A model generated the notes under the pieces. It saw only the letters and a list, made by a program, of their open reading frames with translations, was not told the DNA's origin and made no database searches. A stretch of 8,353 nucleotides of DNA. It comes from Streptosporangiaceae bacterium. Lineage in GTDB: Bacteria; Actinomycetota; Actinomycetes; Streptosporangiales; Streptosporangiaceae. The stretch lies in assembly GCA_030043395.1 (NCBI GenBank), contig JASHXW010000059.1, forward strand, positions 1-8,353, in the 5' to 3' direction. Shown one piece after another: positions 1 to 6,604 of the stretch. Each line of letters opens with the position of its first letter. The first letter of the stretch is position 1. Made by a program: the position numbers and the translations under genes.

Positions 1-2
1 AG

Positions 3-527
3 GCGATAACCCGGGCGATCGCCGATCAGGCCCGCACGATCAGGATCCCCGTGCACATGGTCGAGACGATCAACAAGATGGCGCGGGTACAGCGCCAGCT
101 GCACCAGGAACTAGGGCGTGAGCCCACGCCGGCCGAGATCGCCGCGGAGATGGGAATCCCGGCCGACAGGGTGATCGAGATCCAGCGGATCGCGCAGGAG
201 CCCGCATCGCTTCAGGCGCCTATCGGGGACGAAGACTCTGACCTCGGCGACTTCATCGAGGATGCCGATGCGGTGGTGCCGATCGAGGCGGCCGCCTTCA
301 TGATGCTGCAGAACCAGCTTGAGCAGGTCCTCGACACGCTCTCGCCCCGCGAGCAGCGCATCATCCAGCTGCGATTCGGCCTGCTCGACGGTCATCCAAG
401 GACGCTGGAGGAAGTTGGGCGGGACTTCGGCGTCACCAGGGAGCGGATCAGGCAAATCGAGTCGAAGACCCTGGTCAAGCTCCGCCACCCGGGCCGGGCG
501 CGAATGCTCCGCGAGTACCTCGCCTAG
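3..527 (+). CDS. Principal-type RNA polymerase sigma-70 factor (RpoD/HrdB-like), 3' part only
   Basis: The reading frame is open from base 3, so the gene begins before the window; 174 codons plus TAG are present. An internal GTG at 51 is not the real start, because the upstream codons already read as sigma sequence ([16 protein letters not shown], the end of region 2.4 and start of region 3). Region 3 follows ([20 protein letters not shown] and [12 protein letters not shown]), then a spacer with [13 protein letters not shown], as in actinobacterial HrdB/SigA. Region 4 comes next: [15 protein letters not shown] is region 4.1, and the region 4.2 helix-turn-helix [21 protein letters not shown] binds the -35 element. 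The protein would direct RNA polymerase core to promoters. Region 2 and the N-terminus lie outside the window, so whether this is the essential group 1 sigma or a group 2 paralogue (HrdA/HrdD/SigB type) cannot be decided. No frameshift is seen. Confidence 0.95.
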   Translation, partial: AITRAIADQARTIRIPVHMVETINKMARVQRQLHQELGREPTPAEIAAEMGIPADRVIEIQRIAQEPASLQAPIGDEDSDLGDFIEDADAVVPIEAAAFMMLQNQLEQVLDTLSPREQRIIQLRFGLLDGHPRTLEEVGRDFGVTRERIRQIESKTLVKLRHPGRARMLREYLA

Positions 528-548
528 CTAGCGTCGCACCGCCGCAGC

Positions 549-563
549 CCGCGCAGAGCGCGG
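549..563. terminator. GC hairpin between convergent sigma-factor and YtxH-like genes
   Basis: CCGCGC and GCGCGG are perfect 6 bp arms around an AGA loop. The hairpin begins 22 bp after the sigma-factor stop and lies in the gap between two convergent genes. There is no T-run on either side, so it is at best a weak, U-less terminator of the kind often proposed in high-GC actinobacteria. Confidence 0.35.
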
Positions 564-594
564 TCAGCTCAGGCGCTGATCGGCGAAGCCCTTC

Positions 595-972
595 TCAACT
601 GGTAGGAAAGGGACGGTTGTCGTCGTCGCTGGTGCGTGGCGGCATGACGCCGTTATGTGACACCGTGGACGTGGCAGTGCCGACCTGGCCTGACCCTGTC
701 TGGTCTGAGCCAGAGCTCCTCTGCGTGACCTTCGACGCCGTCTTGCGCACCTGAGTCGCGCCCTGGCGCACGCCGCCCATGGCCTTGTCCCTGGCGGACT
801 TCGCGATCGCCGGAGCCTGAGCCTGCATGGCGCCAGCCGCCTGCTGCGTGGCTGGGTGCTCCCACGCCTTCTGGGCTAGCTGCTTGATCTGCTCGTACCG
901 CTCGCGGCCAGCCTGCGCGCCCAGCACATAGCCGATGCCCAGGCCGATCAGGAAGCTCATCCGATAACGCAT
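595..972 (-). CDS. YtxH-like small membrane-anchored protein (125 aa)
   Basis: The start is ATG at 972, chosen because GGAGG (plus-strand 979-983) sits 6 nt upstream; the GTG at 987 is too far upstream for that site. Residues about 5-22 (MSFLIGLGIGYVLGAQAG) form one glycine-rich hydrophobic helix. It is followed at once by a charged segment, RERYEQIKQLAQKAWEHP, a pattern seen in YtxH-domain and related actinobacterial proteins. Residues about 40-80 are Ala/Gln/Lys-rich and probably an amphipathic helix. The tail, from about residue 84, is Ser/Thr/Gly-rich and likely disordered. It is probably anchored in the cytoplasmic membrane with the helical tail in the cytosol. YtxH proteins have been linked to general stress responses, but no activity is known and none is visible here. 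It is transcribed alone, convergent with the sigma factor. The family call rests on pattern similarity only. Confidence 0.75.
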   Translation of the reverse strand: MRYRMSFLIGLGIGYVLGAQAGRERYEQIKQLAQKAWEHPATQQAAGAMQAQAPAIAKSARDKAMGGVRQGATQVRKTASKVTQRSSGSDQTGSGQVGTATSTVSHNGVMPPRTSDDDNRPFPTS

Positions 973-1190
973 CTGGGGCCTCCGCACTGCGGTCAGGGAG
1001 CGTCTGGCAGGTTCCCCGGATTGGCCTGCGGCAGTACACCGACCGCTGATCTGGTTGTAGATGCCCCGATGCGTAGTTGTTATTCGCAGGTGCTAAGCCA
1101 GGCAAGGGTGACGTGCGCGCGCATCCGTCCTGGTGCGCTACTCTTGTCCCTCCGGCGGTCCTCTGGTCATGGAAGACTGACGGAAATCGG
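973..1190. other. Intergenic region upstream of the YtxH-like gene and of tRNA-Asn
   Basis: This 218 bp stretch separates the divergent YtxH-like gene and the tRNA and must hold promoters for both. Open frames across it overlap the tRNA or shadow the YtxH-like gene and are not credible. A possible -10 for the tRNA is TACTCT at 1139-1144, about 47 bp before the mature 5' end, but I find no good -35 at the right spacing. No repeat or strong hairpin was noticed. Confidence 0.35.
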
Positions 1191-1263
1191 TCTGGGGTAG
1201 CTCAATCGGCAGAGCAACCGGCTGTTAACCGGTTGGTTGGGAGTTCGAGTCTCCCCCCCAGAG
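1191..1263 (+). tRNA. tRNA-Asn (anticodon GTT)
   Basis: A complete cloverleaf can be drawn by hand. The acceptor stem TCTGGGG (1191-1197) pairs perfectly with CCCCAGA (1256-1262), with G1263 as discriminator. The D stem is GCTC/GAGC (1200-1203, 1212-1215). The anticodon stem is ACCGG/CCGGT (1217-1221, 1229-1233) around loop CTGTTAA, with anticodon GTT at 1224-1226. The variable loop is 5 nt, and the T stem GGGAG/CTCCC encloses TTCGAGT (1244-1250). GTT reads AAC and AAU. The 3' CCA is not encoded: the next bases are CCC, so CCA must be added after transcription, as is common in actinobacteria. G73 matches the usual discriminator of bacterial tRNA-Asn. No other tRNA is adjacent. tRNA genes can serve as integration sites, but no integrase or att repeat is visible here. 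Confidence 0.97.
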
Positions 1264-1339
1264 CCCATAAGCCCATCCAAGGCTCACGCGCTGAAGGCGG
1301 CAAGCTTTCCGTGCCTGCCACCTCCAGCGCTGCTAACTG

Positions 1340-1612
1340 CTAGACCGGGTCCTCGACCAGGCCTTCCGGGGCCGCGGCAAGCGTCGCCTCGATCGCGCGG
1401 ACCAGTTCCCTCGCGGTCTGCGCAGTCAGCTCCACGGCGACCCGCGCCGACGGGCCCTTCCCGGGGTTCTTGAAGTCGATGTTCAGCGTGTGGTCGGCGG
1501 GCGCGTGCACCGGGTGGTCGAGGTAGACGCTGACCTCGCTCAGGCTGAACCAGCCCGTGGCTCCCTTGCCGCTGCCGGTCGCCTCGATGTTCTCGGTGAT
1601 GTACGTGCACAT
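1340..1612 (-). CDS. Small conserved protein, DUF6295-like (90 aa)
   Basis: The product begins MCTYITENIEATGSGKGATG and continues with a hydrophobic/aromatic core (VYLDHPVHAPADHTLNIDF, about residues 29-47). A helical C-terminus follows, rich in Ala/Glu (ELTAQTARELVRAIEATLAA). The compact alternating pattern suggests a small beta-rich domain with a final helix. I recognise it as resembling the actinobacterial DUF6295 family, whose function is unknown. Two in-frame ATGs compete. The one at 1618 leaves only 3 nt after GGAGG, whereas the one at 1612 leaves 9 nt and gives the MCTY start I associate with the family, so 1612 is preferred. The ribosome site sits in the short gap after the upstream hydrolase stop, so the two genes are almost surely co-transcribed and probably translationally coupled. 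There is no signal peptide or membrane segment. A role as partner of the hydrolase is inference from context only. Confidence 0.8.
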   Translation of the reverse strand: MCTYITENIEATGSGKGATGWFSLSEVSVYLDHPVHAPADHTLNIDFKNPGKGPSARVAVELTAQTARELVRAIEATLAAAPEGLVEDPV

Positions 1613-1627
1613 CGTCATTTACCTCCC

Positions 1628-2368
1628 TCAGCCTGCTAGGTGCTCGCCGAAGAAGGCCCAGATCAGCTCCCAGCCCTCTTTCGCCGCCTCGACCCGGTAG
1701 GCAGGGCGGTCGACTGAGAAGAACGCGTGACCGGCGCCGTCGAACGTGTGGAAGTCGTGCGCCTTGCCGTACTTGTCGAGTACCTCGGACAGCTCCGCGG
1801 TCTCGTCCGGAGCCGGGTACTTGTCGTCGGCGCCGAACAGGCCGAGCAGCGGGCACGACAGGTTCTCGGCGAGGCCGACGACGGGCTTGAAGGAGGCAGG
1901 CATGCCCTCGGGCACCCTGACGACGGCGGCGCCGTAGCAGTCGACGGCGGCGTCGAGTTGCAGGCTGCAGGCCGAGAGGAACGACTGGCGCCCGCCCGAG
2001 CAGTAGCCGATCACGCCCACCTTGCCGTTGGCGCCCGGCAGGGCGCGCAGGTAGTCGGCAGCCCCGCCGACGTCGCCAACCAGCCGGTCGTCGGGCACTC
2101 CGCCCTTGGCGCGGACGGTGGCGGCTGCGTCGTCCGGGCTCGCGCCCGGCGCGTCGCGGTGGTACAGGTTCGGCATGAGGGCCGCGTACCCGTAGGCCGC
2201 GAACTTCCTGGTGATCTCCTTGGTGGATGTGTCGTAACCGGGCATGTGGTGAATCACCACGACGCTCCCGAACGAGTCGACGCCTTTCGGGACCGCGAGG
2301 TATGCCTCGATCTCGTCGCCGCCGTGACCAGTCATGGTCACCGTCTCAGCGGACAGGGCTTCGTTCAT
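1628..2368 (-). CDS. Dienelactone hydrolase-family alpha/beta hydrolase (246 aa)
   Basis: This is a cytosolic alpha/beta hydrolase of the DLH family (Pfam DLH, carboxymethylenebutenolidase-like). The nucleophile elbow is GYCSGG with Cys123, so it is a cysteine rather than serine hydrolase. The acid is Asp181 or Asp182 in GLFGADDKYP, and the base is His214 in FDGAGHAFF. The order Cys-Asp-His and the length (about 236 aa in the Pseudomonas enzyme) fit the family. The segment after the first core strand reads VVVIHHMPGYD. Classical DLH has the activating Glu36 near here, and this protein has His40-His41, so true dienelactone activity is uncertain. The start is ATG at 2368, preceded by AAAGGAGAG with GGAG 10 nt away. 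The frame stays open up to 2470, but that extension (begins MPSAGGELNK) looks like leader sequence. It forms a two-gene operon with the DUF6295-like gene. The substrate is unknown. Confidence 0.92.
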   Translation of the reverse strand: MNEALSAETVTMTGHGGDEIEAYLAVPKGVDSFGSVVVIHHMPGYDTSTKEITRKFAAYGYAALMPNLYHRDAPGASPDDAAATVRAKGGVPDDRLVGDVGGAADYLRALPGANGKVGVIGYCSGGRQSFLSACSLQLDAAVDCYGAAVVRVPEGMPASFKPVVGLAENLSCPLLGLFGADDKYPAPDETAELSEVLDKYGKAHDFHTFDGAGHAFFSVDRPAYRVEAAKEGWELIWAFFGEHLAG

Positions 2369-2595
2369 GCGAGCTTCTCTCCTTTGTTGTGATCTGAACT
2401 GGGGATGGAATTGCAGTTCACGGAATTCGCGAAAATAGGCTTTGTTAAGTTCTCCGCCTGCTGACGGCAAAATCTCTGGCCAGCCCGATTCTGGCTGCTG
2501 CCCAAGTCCGTAGCATCGGGCATAACAAACACGACAGAAGAAGTCTGCGGAAACCCAGACGGCTGGAAACGCTGAGACGGCGGAAAGGCATTGCG
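2369..2595. other. Divergent intergenic region between the hydrolase and the small membrane protein
   Basis: This 227 bp stretch is clearly more A/T-rich than the flanking genes, as expected for divergent promoters. TAGCAT at 2511-2516 is a possible plus-strand -10 without a convincing -35. On the minus strand, TTAACA and TATTTT tracts occur around 2430-2450, but no pair has good spacing. I assign no promoter here with confidence. Confidence 0.4.
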
Positions 2596-2817
2596 ATGAG
2601 CCCGGCCACCTACGGACTGATACTCGTGTTCCTGGCAGGTGGTCTCACGCTTGGCTGGTTTTCCAACAAGGCCTACTCGTCCCATGGCGACGTGAAGACT
2701 ACAAAAGGAAGAATCCGGAATTACCGTAAGTCCAGGCATCACAATGGACTGATCGCGATCATCCTCGCGCTGGTGATCGGCGTGGTTGTCTTCGACCTGA
2801 TCCACGTGCACGGCTGA
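2596..2817 (+). CDS. Small two-helix membrane protein, function unknown (73 aa)
   Basis: ATG at 2596 is preceded by GGAAAGG ending 8 nt upstream. Residues about 5-23 (TYGLILVFLAGGLTLGWFS) form a first hydrophobic segment. Residues about 51-69 (LIAIILALVIGVVVFDLIH) form a second. Between them lies a strongly basic loop with VKTTKGRIRNYRKSRHHN, about residues 33-49. By the positive-inside rule the loop should face the cytoplasm, so both ends would point outward. The codon use and the clear ribosome site support a real gene. I do not recognise a named family, though similar short two-helix proteins occur in actinobacteria. It is transcribed alone, divergent from the hydrolase operon. Its stop lies 10 bp from the stop of the flavin oxidase on the other strand, so the two genes converge tightly. 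Confidence 0.72.
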   Translation: MSPATYGLILVFLAGGLTLGWFSNKAYSSHGDVKTTKGRIRNYRKSRHHNGLIAIILALVIGVVVFDLIHVHG

Positions 2818-2827
2818 ACGCCGGACT

Positions 2828-4489
2828 CTAGCCGGGCAGCTCGATCGACTGCGGGAAGTGGAACAGGTTGCCGGGATCGACGGCAGCCTTGACCCGCTGC
2901 AGGCGTGGATAGTTGGCGCCGTAGTAGGCACGCTGCCAGTCTGCCAGGTCCGGATCAAGGTAGTTCTGGTAGGCCTGCCCGCTGGCGTACGGCTGCATCG
3001 CCGCGTGGAACGACGTCAGCCAGTCGAGCTGCGCCTGCACCGGCGCGGTTCCTATGCCGGCCCCGGGCCTGCTGTCTGACCAGCCGGTCGTGTACTGGGC
3101 CAGGAACAGCGTGTCGCGATGCACGAAGGCCGTCGCGCCGGGGCTGATCCGGTTGATCGCTCCGCCGAAGGCGTCGAACGCCACGCCGCCTGAAGCCCCG
3201 GCCGCGCCGGCGACCTGCTGCATGCGCTCGACCTGGTCGAGCAGGATGGTGATCCCCGCGGGCGGGATCTGGGCCGTGTAGAAGTCTGACTTGGCATATT
3301 CGGGCTCGCGCGGCAGCACGCCGGCCAGGTTCTGCGACGGCTGGTGGCACTGCGCCACGCTCAGCGAGGCGCAGCCCGCCTCGACCAGCATGACGTTCAG
3401 GTACGGCTCGCTCTGCACGAACGGACTCGAGGGCGGCGAGCCGGCGGCGTCGTACAAGCTGTTCAGCAGCGCCTGCGCCTGGCTCACCGAGCCTGCGTAG
3501 GTTCCTCCGACGCTGATGGACGGCTCGCTACCGGGCGCGGCGCTGAGGTGCAGGTTGGACCATAGCTCGTCCGGCCCGGATGGCGCCCAGGACTGCCAGG
3601 CCGAGATGACGGCCGCTGCTTCGGACCACGGCCAGGCGAGGTAGAACAGCACGAGATCGGGAGCCGGGTGCGTCCGGAACGTGAAGGCGGTGACCACGCC
3701 GAAGTTCCCGCCGCCGCCTCCCCGGCAGGCCCAGAACAGGTCGGGGTCACTACTCGCGGTGCACTCGCGGACCGCTCCGTCGGCAGTCACGATCTGCACC
3801 GAGACCGTGTTATCGCAGGTGAGCCCATACAGTCGGCCGACGACACCCACCCCGCCGCCGAGCGCGAGCCCCGCGATCCCGACTGTCGGGCACGACCCGC
3901 CAGGAACCGCCACTCCGTGCGCTGCCAGGGCGCTGTACAGGTCGATGAGCAGGGTGCCCGCGCCAACGCGGACCGTCCCTGCTGCGGCGTCGACGCTGAC
4001 CTGGTTCATCTGGCTGACATCCAGGACAAGGCCGCCATTCGGACTGGACCACCCGCAGTAGCTGTGGCCCCCCGACCTGGCGGCGACGTCAAGGCCGAAC
4101 TTCCGCACGAACTCCAGGCACGCGGTCACGTCCGCTGGAGTCGCGCAGTAGGCGATTCCGGCTGGCTTGTTCAGGTCGAATCTCGGGTCGAACAACTGCT
4201 TCGCAGTGCTGTAAGCCGAGCTGCCCGGCGTGACTACCCGGCCGGTCGAGACCACCTGGGCTAGGCCGTCCCAGTCTGCCGCGTCCGGCGGCGCATGGGT
4301 CGTGGGCGCCGCCGACGGAGCCCGGCTCGCTGGCGGCGTGGTCGAGCTGCCAGGATGGCTTCCGCCGGCCGCCTTGGAGCAGCCGGCCAGCACTCCCGAC
4401 CCGGCGCCAAGCGCGAGGCTCGCCATCAGCAGGAAGCTGCGCCGGTCGGTGGCGCCGTGACCAGCCAGGCGACCCAGCTCTGATGTCAT
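2828..4489 (-). CDS. Tat-exported lipoprotein FAD-dependent oxidase, berberine bridge enzyme (BBE)-like (553 aa)
   Basis: The N-terminus carries a twin-arginine signal (TDRRSFLLMASLALG, Arg16-Arg17) ending in the lipobox LAGC with Cys37. The folded flavoprotein should therefore be exported by Tat and lipid-anchored outside the membrane. A Ser/Pro/Thr-rich linker runs from about residue 40 to 70. The FAD-binding (PCMH/FAD_binding_4) domain spans about 105-280. RSGGHSYCGW supplies His142 for the 8-alpha-histidyl bond and GGSCPTVGIAG supplies Cys200 for the 6-S-cysteinyl bond, so FAD is predicted to be bicovalent. RGGGGGNFGVVTAF follows at about 256-270. The C-terminal BBE motif is YQNYLDPDL...NLFHFPQSI. 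Relatives oxidise oligosaccharides, alkaloids or polyketides with O2; the substrate here is unknown. Start ATG at 4489 was chosen because it puts the Tat motif near the N-terminus; AGGCGGG ends 7 nt upstream. The frame is open to 4603, but that extension looks non-coding. Confidence 0.93.
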   Translation of the reverse strand: MTSELGRLAGHGATDRRSFLLMASLALGAGSGVLAGCSKAAGGSHPGSSTTPPASRAPSAAPTTHAPPDAADWDGLAQVVSTGRVVTPGSSAYSTAKQLFDPRFDLNKPAGIAYCATPADVTACLEFVRKFGLDVAARSGGHSYCGWSSPNGGLVLDVSQMNQVSVDAAAGTVRVGAGTLLIDLYSALAAHGVAVPGGSCPTVGIAGLALGGGVGVVGRLYGLTCDNTVSVQIVTADGAVRECTASSDPDLFWACRGGGGGNFGVVTAFTFRTHPAPDLVLFYLAWPWSEAAAVISAWQSWAPSGPDELWSNLHLSAAPGSEPSISVGGTYAGSVSQAQALLNSLYDAAGSPPSSPFVQSEPYLNVMLVEAGCASLSVAQCHQPSQNLAGVLPREPEYAKSDFYTAQIPPAGITILLDQVERMQQVAGAAGASGGVAFDAFGGAINRISPGATAFVHRDTLFLAQYTTGWSDSRPGAGIGTAPVQAQLDWLTSFHAAMQPYASGQAYQNYLDPDLADWQRAYYGANYPRLQRVKAAVDPGNLFHFPQSIELPG

Positions 4490-4544
4490 CTCATCCCGCC
4501 TGTCCCTTTTCCTGGATTGATGCGACCTCTGGGCTTGAGACCAA

Positions 4545-4550
4545 ATTATG
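4545..4550 (-). promoter_or_regulatory. Candidate -10 box for the flavin oxidase gene
   Basis: Read on the minus strand this is CATAAT, matching TATAAT at five of six positions, in an otherwise GC-rich stretch. It would place transcription start near 4538, about 49 nt before the chosen ATG. No convincing -35 is seen at 16-19 bp, so this is only a candidate. Confidence 0.3.
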
Positions 4551-4623
4551 GCCGGATGGGTTGCGGAGATCTTCGCCAAGCCGGCCAGTTCCCAGCCGCT
4601 CAACCGATGTCAGACCCGGTGCA

Positions 4624-4629
4624 TAAAAT
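4624..4629 (+). promoter_or_regulatory. Candidate -10 box for the sliding-clamp paralogue
   Basis: TAAAAT matches TATAAT at five of six positions and lies 35 nt before the GTG start, which would give a leader of roughly 29 nt containing the GGAGG site. The expected -35 position (about 4601-4606, CAACCG) is poor, so a sigma-70 promoter is possible but not well supported. Confidence 0.33.
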
Positions 4630-4664
4630 CAGGATCTGCGTTGGATACCTGCGCGGAGGCGAAT

Positions 4665-6023
4665 GTGAAGTTCAGAGTCGGGCGTGATGCCCTCGGTGAC
4701 GCCGTCGCGTTCGTGTCGCGCGCCCTGCCTTCCAGGCCAGTCGTGCCTGTGCTGTCCGGCATGCTCGTGCACGCCGCGGACGACAGCCTCACTCTGTCCT
4801 GCTTCGACTACGAGGTCTCTGCCAGGGTCAGGATCGACGCGGAGGTCCTCGAGCCGGGGGAGGCACTGGTGCCGGGCCGCCTGCTCGCCGAGATCGCCAG
4901 GAGCCTGCCGGCCGGCCCGGTCGAGTTCGCCGACGAAGCGGACGTGGTGAACCTGACCTGCGGGCGAGTGGAGTTCGGGCTCGTGTGCCTGCCGACGCAG
5001 GATTATCCGCGCTTGCCCGCATCCCCGCCTGCGGTCGGCATGATCGACGGTGGCGTGCTCGCCGCCGCCGTCAGCCAGGTCGCCCCGTCAGCCAGCCGCG
5101 ACGACACGCTGCCGATGCTCACCGCGATGTGCCTTGATGTGACCGGCGAGGTGATGACGCTGGCCGCCACCGACAGGTACCGGATGGCCGCCAGGGAAGT
5201 CCAGTTCACCCCTGCCCAGCCAGATCTGCGGGCGCTGGCGCTGGTGCCGGCGCGGATCATGGTGGAGGCCGCGCGCACGCTGGTCGCTGGCGAGCCCGTC
5301 GCGGTCGCGTTCGGGTCCCAGGACGACCAGGCCGGATTGCAGCCGGACGGCCGGCGCTCGGGTTCGGGCGCCGTTCCACGGCCAGCGGACGGGCTGATCA
5401 GCCTGGAGTCGGCTGACCGGCGCCTCACCGCCCGGCTGATCGCCGGCGACTTCATCAAGTACAGGACCAGGTTCGGCGACGACTACGGCTGCTATGCCGA
5501 CCTCCCAGCCGGGCCGGTGATCGAGGCAGTCAGGCGCGCCGCACTCGTTGCCGAGAGAGTCGGTCCTGTCCGGTTGTCGTTCCAGCCAGACCAGGTGGTG
5601 ATCGAGGCGCACGCGGAGGGCCGCGCTCGCGCCGCCGAGACCGTGCCCGCCGACTTCACTGGCGATCAGCCGGTGATCTCCTTCAATCCGCACTACCTGC
5701 TCGACGGCCTGATGGCGGCCGCGTCAGCCGGCGCGTCGCTGGCGGTGGCAACCGCGGCAGATGATGCGGACGAGCGGCGGCCAGATGCCGATGAGCCAGA
5801 CCCGGGCCAGATCAGGCTCAGGTTCAATACGGCGGCCAAGCCCGCCCTCATCACCTGGGTCAACGGCTCGGGTTCGGAGGTCGCAGCCGACGGCCTGGCG
5901 CTGGACGACAATTCCGGGGCGCGAGGCGCGGGCGGCGCTACGGCGACGCACTCCGATCAGCCGGGCACGGTCCAGGCGTTCCGGTACCTGCTTGTCCCGT
6001 TGCGGATAACCGCGCCGGTCTAG
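4665..6023 (+). CDS. dnaN: DNA polymerase III beta subunit (DnaN) sliding-clamp paralogue with insertions (452 aa)
   Basis: The product matches the beta-clamp fold from end to end. It begins MKFRVGRDALGDAVAFVSRA and then shows VPVLSGMLVHA (domain 1). LAATDRYRMAA near residues 167-176 corresponds to the usual ATDGYRLA of domain 2, and GDFIKYRTRF near 261-270 to the usual GEFP-Y-RxxP region. SFNPHYLLDGL near 339-349 and the ending RYLLVPLRI near 440-448 correspond to FNPKYLLDAL and YLLMPVRL in domain 3. Canonical clamps are about 366-376 residues. The excess lies in hydrophilic stretches at about 219-245, 363-382 (Asp/Glu-rich) and 405-437 (Gly/Asp-rich), probably loops. Start GTG at 4665 has GGAGG (4655-4659) 5 nt upstream; the ATG at 4548 adds unrelated residues. 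Neighbours are not dnaA, recF or gyrB, so this is probably a second clamp rather than the replicative one. It could serve repair or translesion polymerases, which is inference. Confidence 0.92.
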   Translation: MKFRVGRDALGDAVAFVSRALPSRPVVPVLSGMLVHAADDSLTLSCFDYEVSARVRIDAEVLEPGEALVPGRLLAEIARSLPAGPVEFADEADVVNLTCGRVEFGLVCLPTQDYPRLPASPPAVGMIDGGVLAAAVSQVAPSASRDDTLPMLTAMCLDVTGEVMTLAATDRYRMAAREVQFTPAQPDLRALALVPARIMVEAARTLVAGEPVAVAFGSQDDQAGLQPDGRRSGSGAVPRPADGLISLESADRRLTARLIAGDFIKYRTRFGDDYGCYADLPAGPVIEAVRRAALVAERVGPVRLSFQPDQVVIEAHAEGRARAAETVPADFTGDQPVISFNPHYLLDGLMAAASAGASLAVATAADDADERRPDADEPDPGQIRLRFNTAAKPALITWVNGSGSEVAADGLALDDNSGARGAGGATATHSDQPGTVQAFRYLLVPLRITAPV

Positions 6024-6034
6024 GCCGCGCGGCC
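6023..6034. terminator. Short GC palindrome between convergent clamp and DUF1707 genes
   Basis: GGCCGCGCGGCC is a perfect 12 bp palindrome beginning at the last base of the clamp stop codon and ending 5 bp before the DUF1707 gene stop. It could fold as a 4 bp stem with a 4 nt loop, and no T-run follows. It may act as a weak bidirectional terminator, or be chance in a very GC-rich gap. Confidence 0.25.
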
Positions 6035-6039
6035 GGCGG

Positions 6040-6558
6040 TCAGCTCTTCCGGCCGATCTTGATGTCGATGCCGAAGATCCTGCGGATCACCCGCCGGGCA
6101 ATCGCCAGGATCGCGAACAGGATCAGCATCGGGCCTGTTGCCGTGAAGCCGAACAGCGCGAAGGGGGAGACCAGGCTGATGATGATCGCGATCGCTAGCA
6201 TGAGGAGCAGGAAGCTGAGCACAGCGGAGGCGCGCGACGCGCCGGCCGACCGGGACTGACCGCGCTGCCACGACGAGCCACCGTGCCAGGACTGGCCCTG
6301 CTGCCACGAGTAACCGGCGCCCCGTCCCGGCGGCAGCGGGCGGCCGCTCGGCGGCCATTCCGGCTGGTAATTGCTGACGTGCGGCAGGTCGTTGTTGAGC
6401 CGCGCCAAGTCGAGGTCGGTCTTCGCGGCGAACACCGCGCTGAGGCGCTGCTGGAACTCCTCGAGCGTCAGCCTGCCCTGGGCGTAGTGCTCGCGCAGGC
6501 TGGCTGCCATAGCCTCCCGGTCGGAGTCCCCGATCCTCATACCGCTTGGTGATGCCAT
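6040..6558 (-). CDS. DUF1707 domain membrane protein (172 aa)
   Basis: Residues about 7-59 form a DUF1707 domain: MRIGDSDREAMAASLREHYAQ, then GRLTLEEFQQRLSAVFAAKTD and LARLNNDLP. This helical module is common at the N-terminus of actinobacterial membrane proteins and resembles SHOCT domains. A Pro/Gly/Trp/Gln/Ser-rich linker (about 62-108) contains the repeated unit SWQQGQSW / SSWQRGQS. Two hydrophobic segments follow at about 112-135 and 141-156, then a basic tail ending IGRKS. It is likely an inner-membrane protein with the DUF1707 domain in the cytosol; its function is unknown. Start ATG at 6558 has GGAGG (plus-strand 6564-6568) 5 nt upstream. It follows the PCu(A)C-like gene on the same strand after 83 bp but appears to have its own promoter. 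A longer overlapping frame covering the same DNA is a shadow. Confidence 0.9.
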   Translation of the reverse strand: MASPSGMRIGDSDREAMAASLREHYAQGRLTLEEFQQRLSAVFAAKTDLDLARLNNDLPHVSNYQPEWPPSGRPLPPGRGAGYSWQQGQSWHGGSSWQRGQSRSAGASRASAVLSFLLLMLAIAIIISLVSPFALFGFTATGPMLILFAILAIARRVIRRIFGIDIKIGRKS

Positions 6559-6604
6559 CTGATCCTCCGGCGCCCATGGTCAGCTGGTCCCCGCCGACAA
6601 GAAG

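Noticed and set aside
51..527. Internal GTG as start of the sigma factor
   Set aside because: Codons from base 3 already encode conserved sigma region 2/3 sequence in the same frame; the gene simply begins before the window.
653..1105. Minus-strand 150-codon open frame
   Set aside because: It overlaps the YtxH-like gene in another frame and has Pro/Arg/Gly-rich shadow composition without a recognisable motif.
1191..1339. tRNA-Asn as attachment site of an integrated element
   Set aside because: No integrase gene and no repeat of the tRNA 3' end was found in the window.
1077..1343. Plus-strand 88-codon open frame
   Set aside because: It runs straight across the tRNA-Asn, which is supported by a complete cloverleaf.
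1727..2392. Plus-strand 221-codon open frame
   Set aside because: It is antisense to the hydrolase, whose catalytic motifs are clear; the Val/Arg/Gly-rich product is a typical GC-rich shadow.
2365..2958. Minus-strand 197-codon open frame
   Set aside because: It spans the intergenic region and the antisense of the small membrane protein, with no motif and no ribosome site.
3668..4264. Plus-strand 198-codon open frame inside the oxidase
   Set aside because: It is antisense to the conserved FAD-binding region and low in complexity.
5088..5693. Minus-strand 201-codon open frame inside the clamp gene
   Set aside because: It is antisense to domains 2 and 3 of the clamp and has shadow composition.
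6020..6577. Longer minus-strand frame over the DUF1707 gene
   Set aside because: The alternative frame gives Arg/Pro/Gly-rich sequence, while the chosen frame has the DUF1707 motif, two membrane helices and GGAGG.
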